DNA of 64,000 nt from Paragonimus skrjabini miyazakii (taxonomy: Eukaryota > Platyhelminthes > Trematoda > Plagiorchiida > Troglotrematidae), in NCBI GenBank assembly GCA_014338405.1, contig JTDE01000309.1:201685-265684 (forward strand), given 5' to 3'. The notes below the pieces were generated by a model. The model was not told where the DNA came from. It saw nothing but the letters and a program-made list of their open reading frames with translations, and made no database searches. Positions 1 through 14,700 of the stretch are shown here, piece by piece; the first letter of the stretch is position 1, and each line of letters begins with the position of its first letter. A program made the position numbers and the translations under genes.

Positions 1-3000
1 GTGCCGTAATTGCAATTTGATGGTTTTGTGCGTGGGAAACTGTGGGGGAGTATCTTCGGCGTAAGATGTTCGTAATTAGGAAATGGTTACAAGAGTCTTT
101 CCAAACTCTTCTTCTGTAAATACGTCTGTTATCTGGACTGTCAGTACGACTATTCGATATCACATTCTAGAAGGATAATTGGTTGTCTTTTGCGGTTTCA
201 ATTGTAAAGCTGGGATTAAGATATACTGCCTTCACCGCAGCAAGTAGGTATCCAGCTTCTTTAAATACACAGATGACATGGTTCATCTACCTTTATTAGA
301 AGTGCCTTGGGTAATAATCTGGGGTTTCTTACCGTTTTAGAAATATTTTCCTCAGTCGCATCGATCTAATCTTTTTCGTTCAAAACATTGAAAATTTACT
401 GGGATTGTTCAAGATGACAGTTATTTTCTGCAAGTAAACACATATGTTCATTAGATCAATTTCCGCAATCCTGTTGGGCTTTGACAACAATACATACTCG
501 GCCGTTCCTAAATCCTGTAGTGCCTGAAAATGTCTTCACCAAAATACTGGCTAAGCGCGGTCTGGAATTTAGAAAATGATAGCACGCAATAACTATTGAA
601 GTTTTAACGTAATTTGCATTGAGTTCTGGTATTGGATCCAAAGAATCAATGTGGCTGAACAAATCATCAAATTGTACAAATTATGATGTTCGTTTTATCT
701 CTGACATCATAATACCTAGGACCGACTGATAAAATGTCTAGGAATGAGTTTGGCAGGTGCTTGGCAGTTCTGTACATGATTTACAGGATTGCTTGGGAAT
801 TCTGATACCGTACTTTTAGGATTTATGCTACCCATCAATTTGTTCCGTTGGAAACCCGCTCAATTTGTGGTAACGTGCTGCATGTATTAGTTGTTACTTA
901 CCCGACAACTAGAGAGGTCTCTGTTGGTCATCTAATTATCCTCCAACTCAGAACCGTCTGACGCAATTATATAACAAATTGTTGTTAATTTATCTTGCTT
1001 GAGAATCACGAGGATATAAGATGCTGCGTAATGGGCATGATGACGAATAATCGAGAAAGGACTTCTCTCAAAGCCGACTTTTATTTCTAGTGAACTCATG
1101 AAACTGCTCGAGACCAAAAAGCTCGTTCCCCTCATTTTCTCAGAAACAGTTTTACCTATAGTTCTGCTGCAGGTGCCGAAACATTTAACTCAGTCAGGTG
1201 GGAAGAGGGCCTAAAATCAGATCCAAGGTTTGTGTTTCAAACTGGCTAAGGGATACAACAGCGAAGTACCTAATAAATGACTTCCGATGACAATGAAATA
1301 CTGTCGTCCATAACAACGCTCGTACCGATGACAGGTTACAATACCTGTATCAGTTAAGGTTCTGAAATCATTACCAACTCGGAAATTGTGATAATCAGTA
1401 ATATCTCGGTGGTATGTTTTCTACACCAAAATATATTTGCTCAAAAACGGTTACCAATGGCTACCAATTTGCTTGTCATGATTTTAACCGTAGTCATCGA
1501 CCATGGCTAACATTCACGGTCACTGTCAGGCAATTATAGCAAGATCACCATACAAAATATCTGATGAGCTAAGACAGAATTGGATATCTAATCACCACAG
1601 ACATTTCACTTGTTAGGATTTGCCAAAAATCGTTAATCTCTCGACATATCCCGAGAATGACCTTTGAAAATATGAGGTTCTTATATAATTCCGCCCAGCA
1701 GTAGATAACTTATATTTCGCGGTGAACGTACATTATGTTATTTTAAACGTTTTAAGGTTGAAGGTGCATTGCTGTAGTCAATAAAGACATCAATTATTAT
1801 ACAGTCTCTGAGTGCGGTTTAAGTCGCTTGTCACTGTGGCGATTTAACTGAACCTTTTTATTAATTTTGTGGAAAAATTGACTGTGAATGATGTTCATCT
1901 CACTCTCAGTTTATGAAAACAAGATATCTATATTTTATCATAGCTTTTCTTCCAACTGTTACGCTGTCATAAGTGATTGAAGTGTTACTGATTATAAATA
2001 AATTGAACGCATACAATTTAGTTATTTTTTAAAATTTCTAAGGATGAAAAAAAAACAAATAATAATTAGTCTTACGCCAATTAAATCACGTAAGCTGATA
2101 AAATATTGTTTTTCTAATAATAACAACCTCAAAATCTGAGGACAAAGCACTTTTGAACAACGAATCTGAGATTGAATCAATTAAGACACAGGAGTGTTAT
2201 CGACAGAAACGATGAAACCGAGAACATGTTGGACGTTGGATATCTCATTGTGGAGCCAACAGGGATGGACAGATGCGGAAGATGCGAAACGAAACGAAAG
2301 GAAATACCTGTTCCAATACGGTCTGACATATCATTGACCGTATACAAGTCCTGGTGAAGACCGAGAGCCATCACAAACCATAAAACATAGCCAATCGTTA
2401 AGAGGGTTAAATAGATAGGAATGAGGGGAATTGTTGGGCTAGAAATCCAAAGTTTTAAAGAAAGGTTTGTATTAGGCGTTTTGTTATTTTTAAGTTTTCT
2501 TCTGAAGATAGTTCAGCTAATAATAGCTTAAGTATGTCAACACCCCAGGGCATCGAATACGATCTGCAGAATTTCATTCTATACATTTCGATAGCAATGC
2601 TTGACTTTTGCACCCAGTCTAGAGACTAAGTGAGGCCAATGGGGTCAATATGGGACGCAATGTGAGTAAGATTAGATAGACACGTATATCACATGTCTGA
2701 GCCAGTGCAAAATCTGGATTCACACATATCTACAATCAAGGTTATTAGTTCCCAACACATGTCATTTTACTTTAACATCGGTCAAGTGGTCCTGTTCACA
2801 AACCGAGCACTGGTTCAACGAAGATGATTGCCAAACGTAGTGGAGAAACAGTACGGTTTCATGCAAACAATGCACTATCACTAGTACAATTGTGTTTTGC
2901 ATAATTCCGTCTAACCTGAGATTGATGTCCCTTAGACATTAACAGTGATTTTAGTCGGTGAATTCCAATTCAATTTTGGAGCCAATTAAAGTGACCTCTT

Positions 3001-6000
3001 CCCAAATACCACAACAATCTGTCGTGCAAGAAGAAACGACAATGGTCGATTTGTGCAACACACTGAACACCACATATTTGTTCGCAGCTTTCGTAGATGT
3101 GTGCCTCAGGCAACCCGTTTAAAAGGAAGAAACGTGCACGAATTTTGGCCCTAACATAGTTCGCCAGTTTTTATTTTGTCCCTTTTGGTAATTGGACTTT
3201 GACCCCTGTTGAACGTTGACCGCTGACTCTACAGCTGAAAAAAGTAAACCTGTTTGGGTGCACTGGTATAGTACTTCGGTAGCGCCTACCAGGTGACCAG
3301 TTTGTATTACCACTACGGTTATCTTGATAAGCATTATTATCATATAATTTTCAGTGGCATCTCCATGATTTCAAATTTGTGGATCTTTGTTTTGGTGCGT
3401 AAAATCAATTATACGCATGAATAAAAAGATTTGAGAATCACTAGTGGAAATGACAAATATGCAGTCAGAGAAATCTTCGTGAAAATCACCGCCCGGTGAT
3501 TCAGCAGACGGTTAGCACGTAGCACAGAAACTGCACATGATGCAGAAAACCCTAGGCATTGTGCCCATCGAAGCCGACCAAATAGGTTAAGATGCACGAT
3601 TTTGTGTCATTCATAAATAGGTCAAGAGGGACATGTTTATCAGTTTCTTCTGCTGAATTTCTTTTATCAAATGTCAAATCACACGAGGGATCAAAGGGAT
3701 AGATCAAAAAAAGGAGGCAACACTGTTAAGCATGTGCTCTCTTACGATTAGAGTGATATCAGTCAGATTTACTCGGCTGCAACACCATTCGTTACAGCAC
3801 AATAATGCTTTCTGATTAAAACAGAGGCTTTGAAAGGTATTAGCCGGACCATTGTGTTGCCAACGAACAACATTGTTGTGTATATTCCCTCGCCAGCTTG
3901 GCACCGTTCAATCAATCTTTATTTGGTTATCTGAATTATTTAATTCAGTTTTATTTAACTAAATTGGTGCAACGTTGAAAAATAATTTTTAATTTTGTAA
4001 CCTACTGAATGACGTGAATCCGTGACAACGATTTTGCTTCAGGGGAAATAGAATGTCTTTTATCCCCTATGACCGAAAGAATATCCCAATGAGAAGTTTT
4101 CCAGACTACCTATGAAAACGAAGTAAACCACTTATGGTAGTCAGGCTTTTATTTGTCTAACTTGTAAGTAAATAAGGTCTAAACAAATGGCATATTTTTC
4201 GTCCAGAATAACCAACGCCGAATATGGACTGGTGCAAGCCTGCTTGTCAGCTAACCAGGCATTAGACAACGTTTACAATCCTGTTTATGTTAGCGCACTG
4301 TCGCACAACCTTAAAGCGTGATCAAACTATGTGAACTGGACAAACTGTACATTTCACATACCTTACCAGTGAGCTGTGACAAACGTGTGTCAGTCAGCAA
4401 TGAGTCAGGAAAATCAGGATGGTTTGGTTCCTCTTCTTTTTCTCTGCGGTGGAATGTCTAAGCAACAATACATATAGAACAAGCCCGTGTATAAGAATTA
4501 TTATTTATGGCATTTTGGGTCTTTTCATCGGTCGATCAAATTTAAACGTACAAACTTAAGAGCTCCCAAAAAATGCTGCTTGAATTCTGAATGATGTGGA
4601 AAATTATCAGCTTGGTTATGTTAAAACCTCACCTAATGATCGAAAGTATGATTTTAGAAGCATCCAATTGAGCATTTTCTATAATCTCTTTCATTGTTGC
4701 ACAAACTATGTCTCCATCGCTAATCAGGCGCCATCTTTAAGCAATAACATACATTTTGAGATCACTCTGTCAGATGTTGTATCGAAGAGCCAATATTCAA
4801 TCTATTTAAAAGCCAGAAAAATAGTAAGGAGACAAGACACTGTGGCGTACACAGATAAACCATCGTGACAAACTCAGTTAAACCCTCCTTAATATGTTCA
4901 CCGCAGCGTACTGTTTTCATTCTTATATCATGTGACTGTTATTCCACTCTCTCACTTCCCATAGAATGTAGGCCACTTCCGCACATACACTAGCAAATGT
5001 AGTTAATTTTTTTGTAAATTTATGATCACTTTATAATGGCTTGTTTTGCTCCTTTCCATGCTGGTGTACACCATCGTGGCTAGTTTGCCAGTGGTATTCA
5101 AGTGGCATTATTAATTCCCACGAAACCGTCATGTCATTGTCATTGGAATTAATACACTGTGTTCAAAACAACGGCAAAACCTGGTTGTATCTTTAATTCA
5201 TTTTCTAACTGAAATATGCCTATGCCACAAATTTAATTTCGAAAGCAAATGTATTGTTCAAACTCTGTGATAACAATAATAAACTGTTTTAAACCAATGT
5301 GTTTTTTATTAATAAGCGGAGAAAGTAGTTACTTTCAACCTGTGGTTGCATAAGGGAAGACGGTATTACAACATTGTGTGGTAACCCTCCGCTTCTGCTG
5401 CACGAAAGCATAATGTAGACGGCATTATCTATCTAGTGAGATTAAACTGATCATCGATGGGTAGAGGAGAAAAATACCACATATAAATCAACGTGCACTA
5501 GTTAATTCGGAGTTCACCATCATGACAGAGATACCAATAGAAAATTCCTGCTGCTAACAAAGGATGGGACATTACTTTCTAATAAACAGAGCCACAGCAA
5601 AACGTAATAACCGATAGTTGTTAATTACGTAAATGGTCCGGAATCTTTCAAGCGCGTTAGCGCCATGTTTTACATTCAAAATATGATATGTTGGTTCAGC
5701 ATTGATAGCGTAAGTGCCAATTTGATCAACCAGGTGTTTGATTTTGGAATGAGTTCAGTTATCCGATGAACAAACTGCCGACGTAGGTAGCCTAACATTC
5801 GTATCCGAATTGATAAAAGCAATTTGAACAGGCTGGCAGTAACACTACACCTTCAACTGGCGGTATTTAAGTCCGAATTATGTTGCACAATGTGGTTCAG
5901 CTGCATAATACTTAGGTCACATTACACAAGCTGATAGTCTGAACAGTGTTCTGCCGACATTTGTTTTGATGGGTAAATTCAGGGCACCTTCTTTGTAGGT

Positions 6001-8526
6001 ATACTTATTTGCGTAAACCTTTTTGATGAAGTAAAGTTTCGGATATTTCCTGATAAAACTTTAGCGATGTCCGTTTTATATGAAACAGTTTTGAAGTAGT
6101 TAGTGTTTTAAATCAAAATTATCGGAAGTACACAGTTCACGAGATTCAGGAGATAGCTCAAACAGCAATCCTTCGATTTGGACGGGAACAAGATTACTAA
6201 CGTACATATATTGGCCAATGCCTTTGAATGAGATTGATCTCGATAATAAACCATCACCGCAACATAAGAGTCTCAAGTTGATTAATCCGATACACTTACT
6301 TAGTTTCTGTTTAATGTTCCTGAGTGCAGCTTAGTAGTGATTAGTAAGCTTTTCTTTTAATTTAAGGTTCGTGTGTTTAAGTAATTGGTACATGGATCTT
6401 GTGTAGCATAAAGCTAGTAGATTACATGCAAGTGCGCGTGTAATTCTTCGCTTGCTCAGCTGCAAGTACTAAATGACGTACGATTTGTTAGATCTTTCCG
6501 AATTTTAATGAAATGGCACTTAGACATCATTCGCGTTTTTCTTGACAGATGTTCACTTATCGTACTTTAGTACCGGAAGCGTCGTTACAGCAGTTTGCAG
6601 GTTGCCGTAAATTGATAGTACAGTTTCTTTTAAAGAATTCGTAAAACTTTATGATACCAAAAATAGTCTGGATAAAGCCCCAGTAACAATAGCAATGACG
6701 TTCGTTTTGACGACTTTGAAAGCCAATAATCTTACGCGCCTTACTCAGATTGATCGGAATTTTTTGGGATCAATATATTTTACACTGGCGAAGAGACACC
6801 TCTAAGAAAGAAACGAAACTGTACTCCTCTGGAAGGTCCGCAAGATTTAAGGGTACCAGATTTTATTAAGTTGGTTTTCAGAGAACACTCTGGATAGCCT
6901 CTTTACACAAGGGTTTCTGGCACATTGTTACTGCAACTCACAAAAATGTAGATATGTAAAAGCTAATAAAAAATGCCGTTTTGGTTTCAATGGAACTTCA
7001 TTCTGCTCCTAGCTAGTACGTCGTGTGTATTGGTATGTTATCTTGAAGATAAATGACAGTTTTATGCATTTGTGGTCATTTAAATGCCATAGTGTCCGTG
7101 TGACATTTTGGCCTTTATCTAAAATTTCTAATTCATTTACAATGGCTACTCAGAACGCGTCGAATTTATTACTGATAGTACGTCGTTAAAAGTTACGTTT
7201 TCGTTGAAGGTGATTTCGTCCTTCTGGAACTAATGTCTAGATTACTTCGAATCAACCCGTCTAATTTAAAAAAACTGCTGGTTGCTGCAGAACACCTCTG
7301 ATAATTCCTAAGACTTACGATTTGATCCACGACAAACATTGCTGAAGTTGAAATTTGTTCATCCTAAGTTTGCAAAAGATTACATCTTGGCCCTCTTTAT
7401 ACTGCTTATGTTATCATGTTCAGTTCAGGCGTTAGGTTTTTTTTTGGTAATCTTATTATGGACTCCCTATGAGCAAAGATCGATGTGACAACCCATTTCG
7501 GACAGCGTAATTGGATGTAAAAATAGAACTCTCGTTGTGTGAGCTGATGTTGCAAACAGCACGTAGCTTCATCAGTCGTGAGAAACGCAAGCCGAAGGAG
7601 AACATAATCAAAGTGCTTTACGTTTTATGTAGGATTTTCAGGGAAAGATGTAAACATCCTACAGAGTTGGGGCTGTGACTATTAAACACCACAATCCTCT
7701 TTTCTATTTAGAAGCGATCGGAATGAATATGATACTGTCTTGAATGTCTTTATTCCCACGTACATCACTTTCTCGTCACCAAATCTTTTCCCCTGTGTTA
7801 TAACTTTTATTCGGTGACATTTCAAGATGTCTTAAATTAGTTACACGTTCGTATATGACCAAAATGCACGAAGTATTACGCAAGACAGATTCATGCGGTT
7901 TCGCTTGTTTTCTTTTTCTCATTCAAACTTGCACTTCTGTGGAACACCAATCGGATGTTTAGAAAAACCGTGTTCTTGTTGTGCACATCGACATATTCCG
8001 TTAACAGTTTATTTGATGTGATCGTTAGGTGATGAATACCGCCACAATTGTGTACATGATAGCAACCTCAAGTGTTGCAGATGTTGGCGAAGTCGTAAAA
8101 CTCCAAGAACATTCTTTGTTTCGATGATATTGATAAACCTGAAATTGCGTATTTTTGGTTGCCAAAAGCACCAAGCACCGAGTGAGAGTCACCTAATGGA
8201 TTTGCTCTTTATTTCTAAGTAAAGACTATTGTGATCAGCTATGCCTTTCCTAGCAGATGCAGCTTTACTGAATAAAATTGCTTAGCTCAGGACATAAATG
8301 CGCTGCCCTGGTGATTTTTCCATGACGATTTTCGCCATCCTGTTTATAAACACAAACGTAATAAATGCATGCCTGACCTCTTTCAACTTTTCTGCTTGTC
8401 AATGAAATCGAGCAGAACTGCAAAGTATCTCGGTTCTGTAGACTAAACAGTAATGAAACTGGCGAAATACACATATGCGAAAGTGGTTGAGCTTTCACAT
8501 ATGATAATTCGGTTGTACCTAATGTG
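1..8526. other. Gene-poor AT-rich stretch
   Basis: No ORF here resembles a known family, and the longest open frames (about 60-90 codons, for example 4596-4868 plus) look like chance. I saw no tRNA, rRNA, long tandem array or transposon motif. Small exons of a spliced gene cannot be excluded by eye. Confidence 0.5.
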
Positions 8527-8740
8527 AGGTAAATGGCACAGTGGTCAACAGTGTTGCCTCATGAAAGCGTGGCCGGAGTTCTAGTCTCGGCCTTGACAAG
8601 GATATGCACTACTGACGAGCTCCGATGAAATTAAAACTCGAGTCTAATGCTTGTTTTCGGAAGGGGCTGACTGTAAAGTCTATGGAAATGCAACAAGTGC
8701 AATCAAGTATGAGTGATTTGCAACTTGAAATTGACCAAAT
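8527..8740 (+). mobile_element. tRNA-derived SINE, copy A
   Basis: The head reads like a tRNA-type pol III promoter. An A-box-like TGGCACAGTGGTCAACA lies at about 8534-8550, and a degenerate B-box/T-arm region near 8571-8592 is bracketed by GGCC and GGCC. The body (TTGACAAGGATATGCACTAC, then a GAGCTC segment, then TCTAATGCTTG) recurs in three other places in this window: 33,097 plus, 41,275 minus and 41,850 minus. Recurrence of the same head-plus-body order is the main evidence. The 3' end is uncertain. It encodes no protein and would rely on LINE machinery to move. Confidence 0.6.
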
Positions 8741-11700
8741 CCTTGACTACTCATCAGTGAGCTAAATACCTCTGTTGGTCACATGATTTTGACGTAGAGA
8801 ACGCACTCCTGTACCAGACAGTGTTTCTGAGCAAGCCCTGCTTAGTAATTATTACGCAATCATTAGTTGACAGTTAAGGGAATTTGTGCAAATTTTCAAA
8901 TGAACTGAATAAGTTACAGACACTCTATTTCCTCTGACGATTTGCTTATCAAAGTAAATAACAGTAAAACACATTTCGTGTGCGACTTCTCAAACACCTC
9001 TTTGCAGCCATAATTCAAGTTATTTTTATTGGATTGGAATGCGTTAGTGATCACTCGTTTTTCACATTGCAGTATGCCTCTACGACCTTTCGGTAGCCGG
9101 TTTATACTATGCTTTTGGGTGTTCATTTCGCAACAATGTTATAGTGCGCCACGACGAACTGAATCAGATAGTTTCCAGACACAGCTGAAGTTTTACAACT
9201 TCAAACTGTCCAGTTTCGCAAGTCTGAGTTCAGTTGCAGACAAACACGGCAGGTGATTCCATATGACAAAGACGGAGGTCGTAAATTACCTTTTATTACC
9301 AAAAATATCATTAAGATAATTCTTTTGAGTTCATGGGTTGCTAACATACTTTTCTGTCAAAAATATACAAAAACAAACGTGAGTAATTGCGGTGCAAGTG
9401 AAGAGAAGCAAAAGGCTATTTAATCGTATTTCAGAAATCAGTTACCGATATAAGAAATATTGGGATCTTTTGTGATACTGTCTCAAAGCATATTGTTATT
9501 ACTATGTCACTGAACTAGATTCATGGGAACTCCTACGATTCTGTATTATCTCTTGCCATTCATCTCAGTGTAGGAAAAATTTTCAAGAAGTTATTTTTGC
9601 CCTCAAAATCTATTAAATGCCTGACGAGATGAGATTTATTTGCACAACTGATAACGAACCGATATCATCCATTTCTGACAGTGACCATCTGGATTCAGTA
9701 TATACAGCTGGTTGCTCACAATACTATGCAACGTTAAGGTTATGCTTAGACGTTGCAGTTTATATTGGTCTCTGATATATCGACGCGTTCTCAGATTGAC
9801 TTTTAGCTTGGGTAATTGGTTATATTAAGAGGATCTGACACATTCTTACTCTATAGTTAACAGCGATATTAAAAAGGCGTGTATAGTAATTCTGAAGGCA
9901 ACTTAGTAACCATAATAACGAGTTGACTGGGAACAATAGAAACAACATTACAACGGATACTGCAGTTGATTTGCCCTTCTGCTCAATCAGCAATAATGTA
10001 TATACGTAGATAATATTCCCACTGTGAGAGGTCCGTCCTCGCACAGATATATCACAAACGATTTCGCCCTTGTGTGGAATTACCAGATAAACGAAGGATG
10101 GGAATGCTCGGAATCTGTATCCCATTTCGAACACCGATTTTGTCTCACATCATAAAGGATTCTGGTTCCAAAATTCGTTACTTCTATCTTTTTTTTGACG
10201 AATTAGATAAGCAGAAAGCCTTGCGCAGACCATTATCCTGATAGTGTTTTTAATGAGGTATAATAATGATGTCAGCTGGTTTGACCAGAGCCAGCGTAAC
10301 TTGGTAAATCAAGGTGACCAGTGTTTACCAACATCATTAGAGGTTGAACATACTTCGCATCAATTGTATTCACATGTTCTTCACGCGCAAGTGCATCCGG
10401 ACTGTTGTAGAAAGCTCTCTAATGTTCTGTGTTGTGGTTGTCATTTATGAAGCACTCCTTCAGACCACGTTATCACAGTTCCGTGAAGATCGTAAGGAAT
10501 CAGCCTTATGACTTTTGTAACCCAAGCTCCTCTCTAGTGTCCCTTAATGGCTAAACAGACTGACAAAATAGTTGAATGGTATCAACAAAGTTCAGTGACA
10601 GCCCAACTCTCATTCAGCCAGGAAATAAGATTCGACAAAAATCATGAAGTCCGTTAGTATTGGCGCACGTCGACCTGCCCAGCAAACATACTGTTTCCTT
10701 ATCGTGGACAAACAGGCAAGATAGCCAGAACTTGCTTTCCGAATCACAAAAACGGCTGTTTTCATTCTTCACTTACGACAGATATTTTGCCGGTAAAGTT
10801 TTTTGAAGTATTTGTTTCACGCAAGAGCACAGGATGTATGTAGAGTTCATAAATTTATCTTGTTTTCAAATGCTCTACTCTTTCGTTTGTCCACACTGTT
10901 ACTTTCAGCATGACTCATAATGAATACATTTTGTTGTCGTTTGCAAGTTTGCTAATTAAAGCTAAAACGAAGTGGTTAGCTTGTAAAAACACTCCAACCC
11001 TTCAACAAAATGTCTCTTTTCAAGCCCAACGAACCAGCCCCAGACCGAAGTTCATTAACATAAACCTTTTTGAGAACAGCAGCGGTTCAGGTTTGCGTTA
11101 AAAACCACTGTCTGAGGCGCGAAACGCCTTAACCCTAGAGAAAGTCAGCGTGACAAACACAATAACTTTCGTAGAGGAGGACATACCGCGTTTATGTGAA
11201 CAACGTGTGCAACGAACACCGCCATTTTGTCCTAACAACAGGTTGTATGCAAAGTAGTAGTGGACGACTTCTCTTGGACCGGAAGTATGAATTATATCAG
11301 ACGGATATGTTGAGCACAACTGATTTAGCAACCTGTTTGAAGTGAATACTAAGTGTGATAATCATTAACGCCAATTGTGTATTTGAATTCCAACACGAAA
11401 CGATCTGAATTTCATGCTACACCGGATGGTAGCACCCAGTGTATCTGGACGGGGGTTTGTGCAATACTCATAAAACCTATCGCAGCAGGTTCATTTCTTC
11501 TGTTCTAAAGTAGCCGATTGTATGAACAGCAGTTTTTAGAAGTTTCCATCTCGTTTCTACAACTGCATAAAACATGTGCCCAATGTGCTCGAAAATCAGA
11601 GTAACTCAGACGGGTCCTTAAATATTACCGGTGTAGAACGCATCACTGTCTACTGGAAGAGGGTGATAGTTTTGGTAAATGCGGGTTTCATACATGCACC

Positions 11701-14700
11701 TATTGAGGCATTGGCTTCTCGATGTCTAGCGGTTCATACTTTCTCAGGTTTCAAGTGCCAGTGGCGAGACTAAAGATTTTAATTCCCCAGATCAAACAGA
11801 CCCTAGATTCCAGTGCGAAAGCTCACACCAATAATTGCGTGGACTCATTCCGTTTTGAGAATTAAACATTTGTTGAATAAACAAGTGTGCGAGTAGCAGA
11901 GTACCGAATTACCGCCTACTGAAGGAAGAGCAGTTAGAAGACATATGTGAACTTACACTAACATGAACATTCTACCGATGAGGACGGATAAATAATCCGG
12001 AGTTACTGTATTAGGAAAAACTGATTATGTGGGTAAATGTTGATCAGTGCTGCTTGAAGGTTCGAAGTTTATCGAGGCAACAAATGTTAAGCATTAGACA
12101 AAAGCACAGAAAAAATATCTGTCCGGATTACTTCGAAAGATGAAACGATCGCAGTTCATTGAAGCACACACCTTCTAGTGTAGCAAGAACACAGCACAGT
12201 TTCCTTTTTTTGCTATGATCTCCCTAACACTCCCAAACACGAAATTCTCATAAGGGCGGTCCCCGAACTGTACAATACTCCACATCGTCTGTCAGCTCAG
12301 CGGTTCACTAGATGAAAAGCAGGTATCACAACATGGTTTTTATAGACATGACCTCGTTATTAACTTATGTGTGAAAGAATCAATTGCTTATATCTGTAAT
12401 CCTTTTACAAACATTCAGCTTGACATCAACATCCACGTCAACAAACTAACGTAGTGCTCCATATGCCCACTGCTCACAGACATTTTTGTGGTCAAACCGG
12501 AGGCGGAAAAACTGCGGCACATCCCAACACTCCTATTTCTGCAGATGCTATTCGAATGAAACATTTCGTCTCATGATCGACTACGATAAAACATAGATTC
12601 TATCAACCACTTTTAACCGTGGGCATCTCGGCATTAAGTCCATAAACGAAGTAGTAGAGAACAACGAACTGTTATTTTCAGATGTTTCTAAGCTCTGTGG
12701 AATTGACGGATTATTCCAAACAGTAATGCACAGCAGAAACATAAACTGATCAATTCGTACACTTTCTTAGCTTTGTTCAGCAGAAATACAAAAAGAATTT
12801 TGTCTGATGTTTAATGACTAGAGCACAAAAGATTGTTGGCCAAGTATTCCACAAGACGAACCTCAGGGTTGTTAGAACACGCTAAACGAAAGCTAGTGTT
12901 CCAAGTCTTTGCTAGAAACGTACAATCTAGTGTGAAATGCAAAACTGCAGGGAAAGCAAATGAAATATTTAGTTTGGCGTCCTATCAGACAAGGGTGCAT
13001 TTATTTTTGAGATTATTAGTAACAAGATTCCAGATGTAGGTCAAGAGTCTCCATACTTCAGCAGCTGTAGTGTTAGAGAAAAGTAAATGTCTGTTTGCTC
13101 TGTTCCGGTCAACAGCTTGGTGATAAGTGCTTTTGATGGTTTTCATAAACTGCAGTTGATACACTTAAGATAAAATTCAGCAGAGTTTCTGGTTATCAAC
13201 TGCTGCACAGCAGACACACTGGGCCATCCACTTTTATCTAATCGACGGAGTAAGGTACAAGCACACCTTGTAAACTCGTGGCTGCGGTTCTGGTTAATCA
13301 AGACTCGAAAGTGTTCAGAACGCAAGCTCATTCTTCGTTTGATCGTATACCTCACAGAAATTATGAATTAATATACGCGAAATTGTTATAGTCTGTAGTA
13401 TTACGGAACGAGTGTGAAGTAATAGAAAACTTCTATTCCACTTTAACACTTTATTGTGAGTGAGTTCTTAATACTCAGTATGCTCAAAACATTGCATCAC
13501 ATATGTGTGTCTATGGGAAATTTGTATTTCTTAATAATCTTGTATTGTCCGTACAAAATTTTCTTTGCGGTGTTAATGTTTTCGCGCATACTCATAATAA
13601 GACATAAACATATATGGCTTCTCAGGAACATTTGTATAATACACCCGTTTCATTGGTGCCGTTTTAATATATGCATATATATAATAAAGTAACCTGTTAC
13701 AAGCAAAACCTATTTATTTGTTAGACACACTTCAAGATTTATTGTTAAATTGGTTACGAATACTGCTCCATATATCTTGAATTTTAAATTACTGATGTCC
13801 GTGAAGCCTTTCATTTATATAGTATGTCAGCGTTCAGGTTCCAAGTGCGCCTCAGTTTGAACGTTATTACTACCGAAAAGAAAACATGTACGTACGAGAC
13901 AAGCATATGTATAAAGGAACCTATCATGTACGTATTTGTTTGCAACTTTGTAAGCAGTTCTCAGTTCCCATTACTTATGTTTAAATTAAAATGCTAGCTA
14001 AGCGGTAGCCCGCTGTCTAGAAGTGTTACGTGTATACTGGATACAATGTGTTAATGGAAGTGTTCGATTTATTTTCTATTTTTCAAATGTGTGCATTTCA
14101 ATAAACTTGATACAATTCATCACTACGTTATATTTCTCAAGTGGCAAAAGATTGGATCCCACGAATCAGTGAATACAAACATATGTGGCTGGGTGTTAGT
14201 TGAGTTTAGTGAATGCTTCGATATTATTTAGAAAACACAGTTGATTACTTACTTTTAAGTTGTGGATGCCTCTAGTAAGGATTCGTAATTTCCTGAATGT
14301 TCAACTTGTTCCAACTGGCAGATTTACTCAAGAATGTTTCCCAATGTACTATTCATGTGAAGCTATTATAAACCACTCGCTTTATTGTAAACAGAATAGG
14401 AACAACTTCCACGTGCCCTTTGACATGCTTATTGACATGTTTATTGCCGACGGCTTCCGGCATTTTTACTTTGACGTACGTTTCCCAGGAATCCGGATAT
14501 TGTGAGCACAAGAAATGAAGATTTTTGTTCGTGCATTAGCAATTGTGCTGCTCTGACCCACGTGTTTCAACGTGAATAATGTCTTACCCTAGTAGGCGAT
14601 GTGGGGGTACAGGGTAACGTTACTGAGCGACTGGACACCAGGTAGGCAACTTAGAGATGTTTCATATCTTGGCATATTGGGGACTAAGATCATTCCGGTG

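Noticed and set aside
9820..10134. 104-codon minus ORF with hydrophobic centre as a membrane protein
   Set aside because: No ATG-context, splice or family support; hydrophobic codons are expected in AT-rich chance ORFs.
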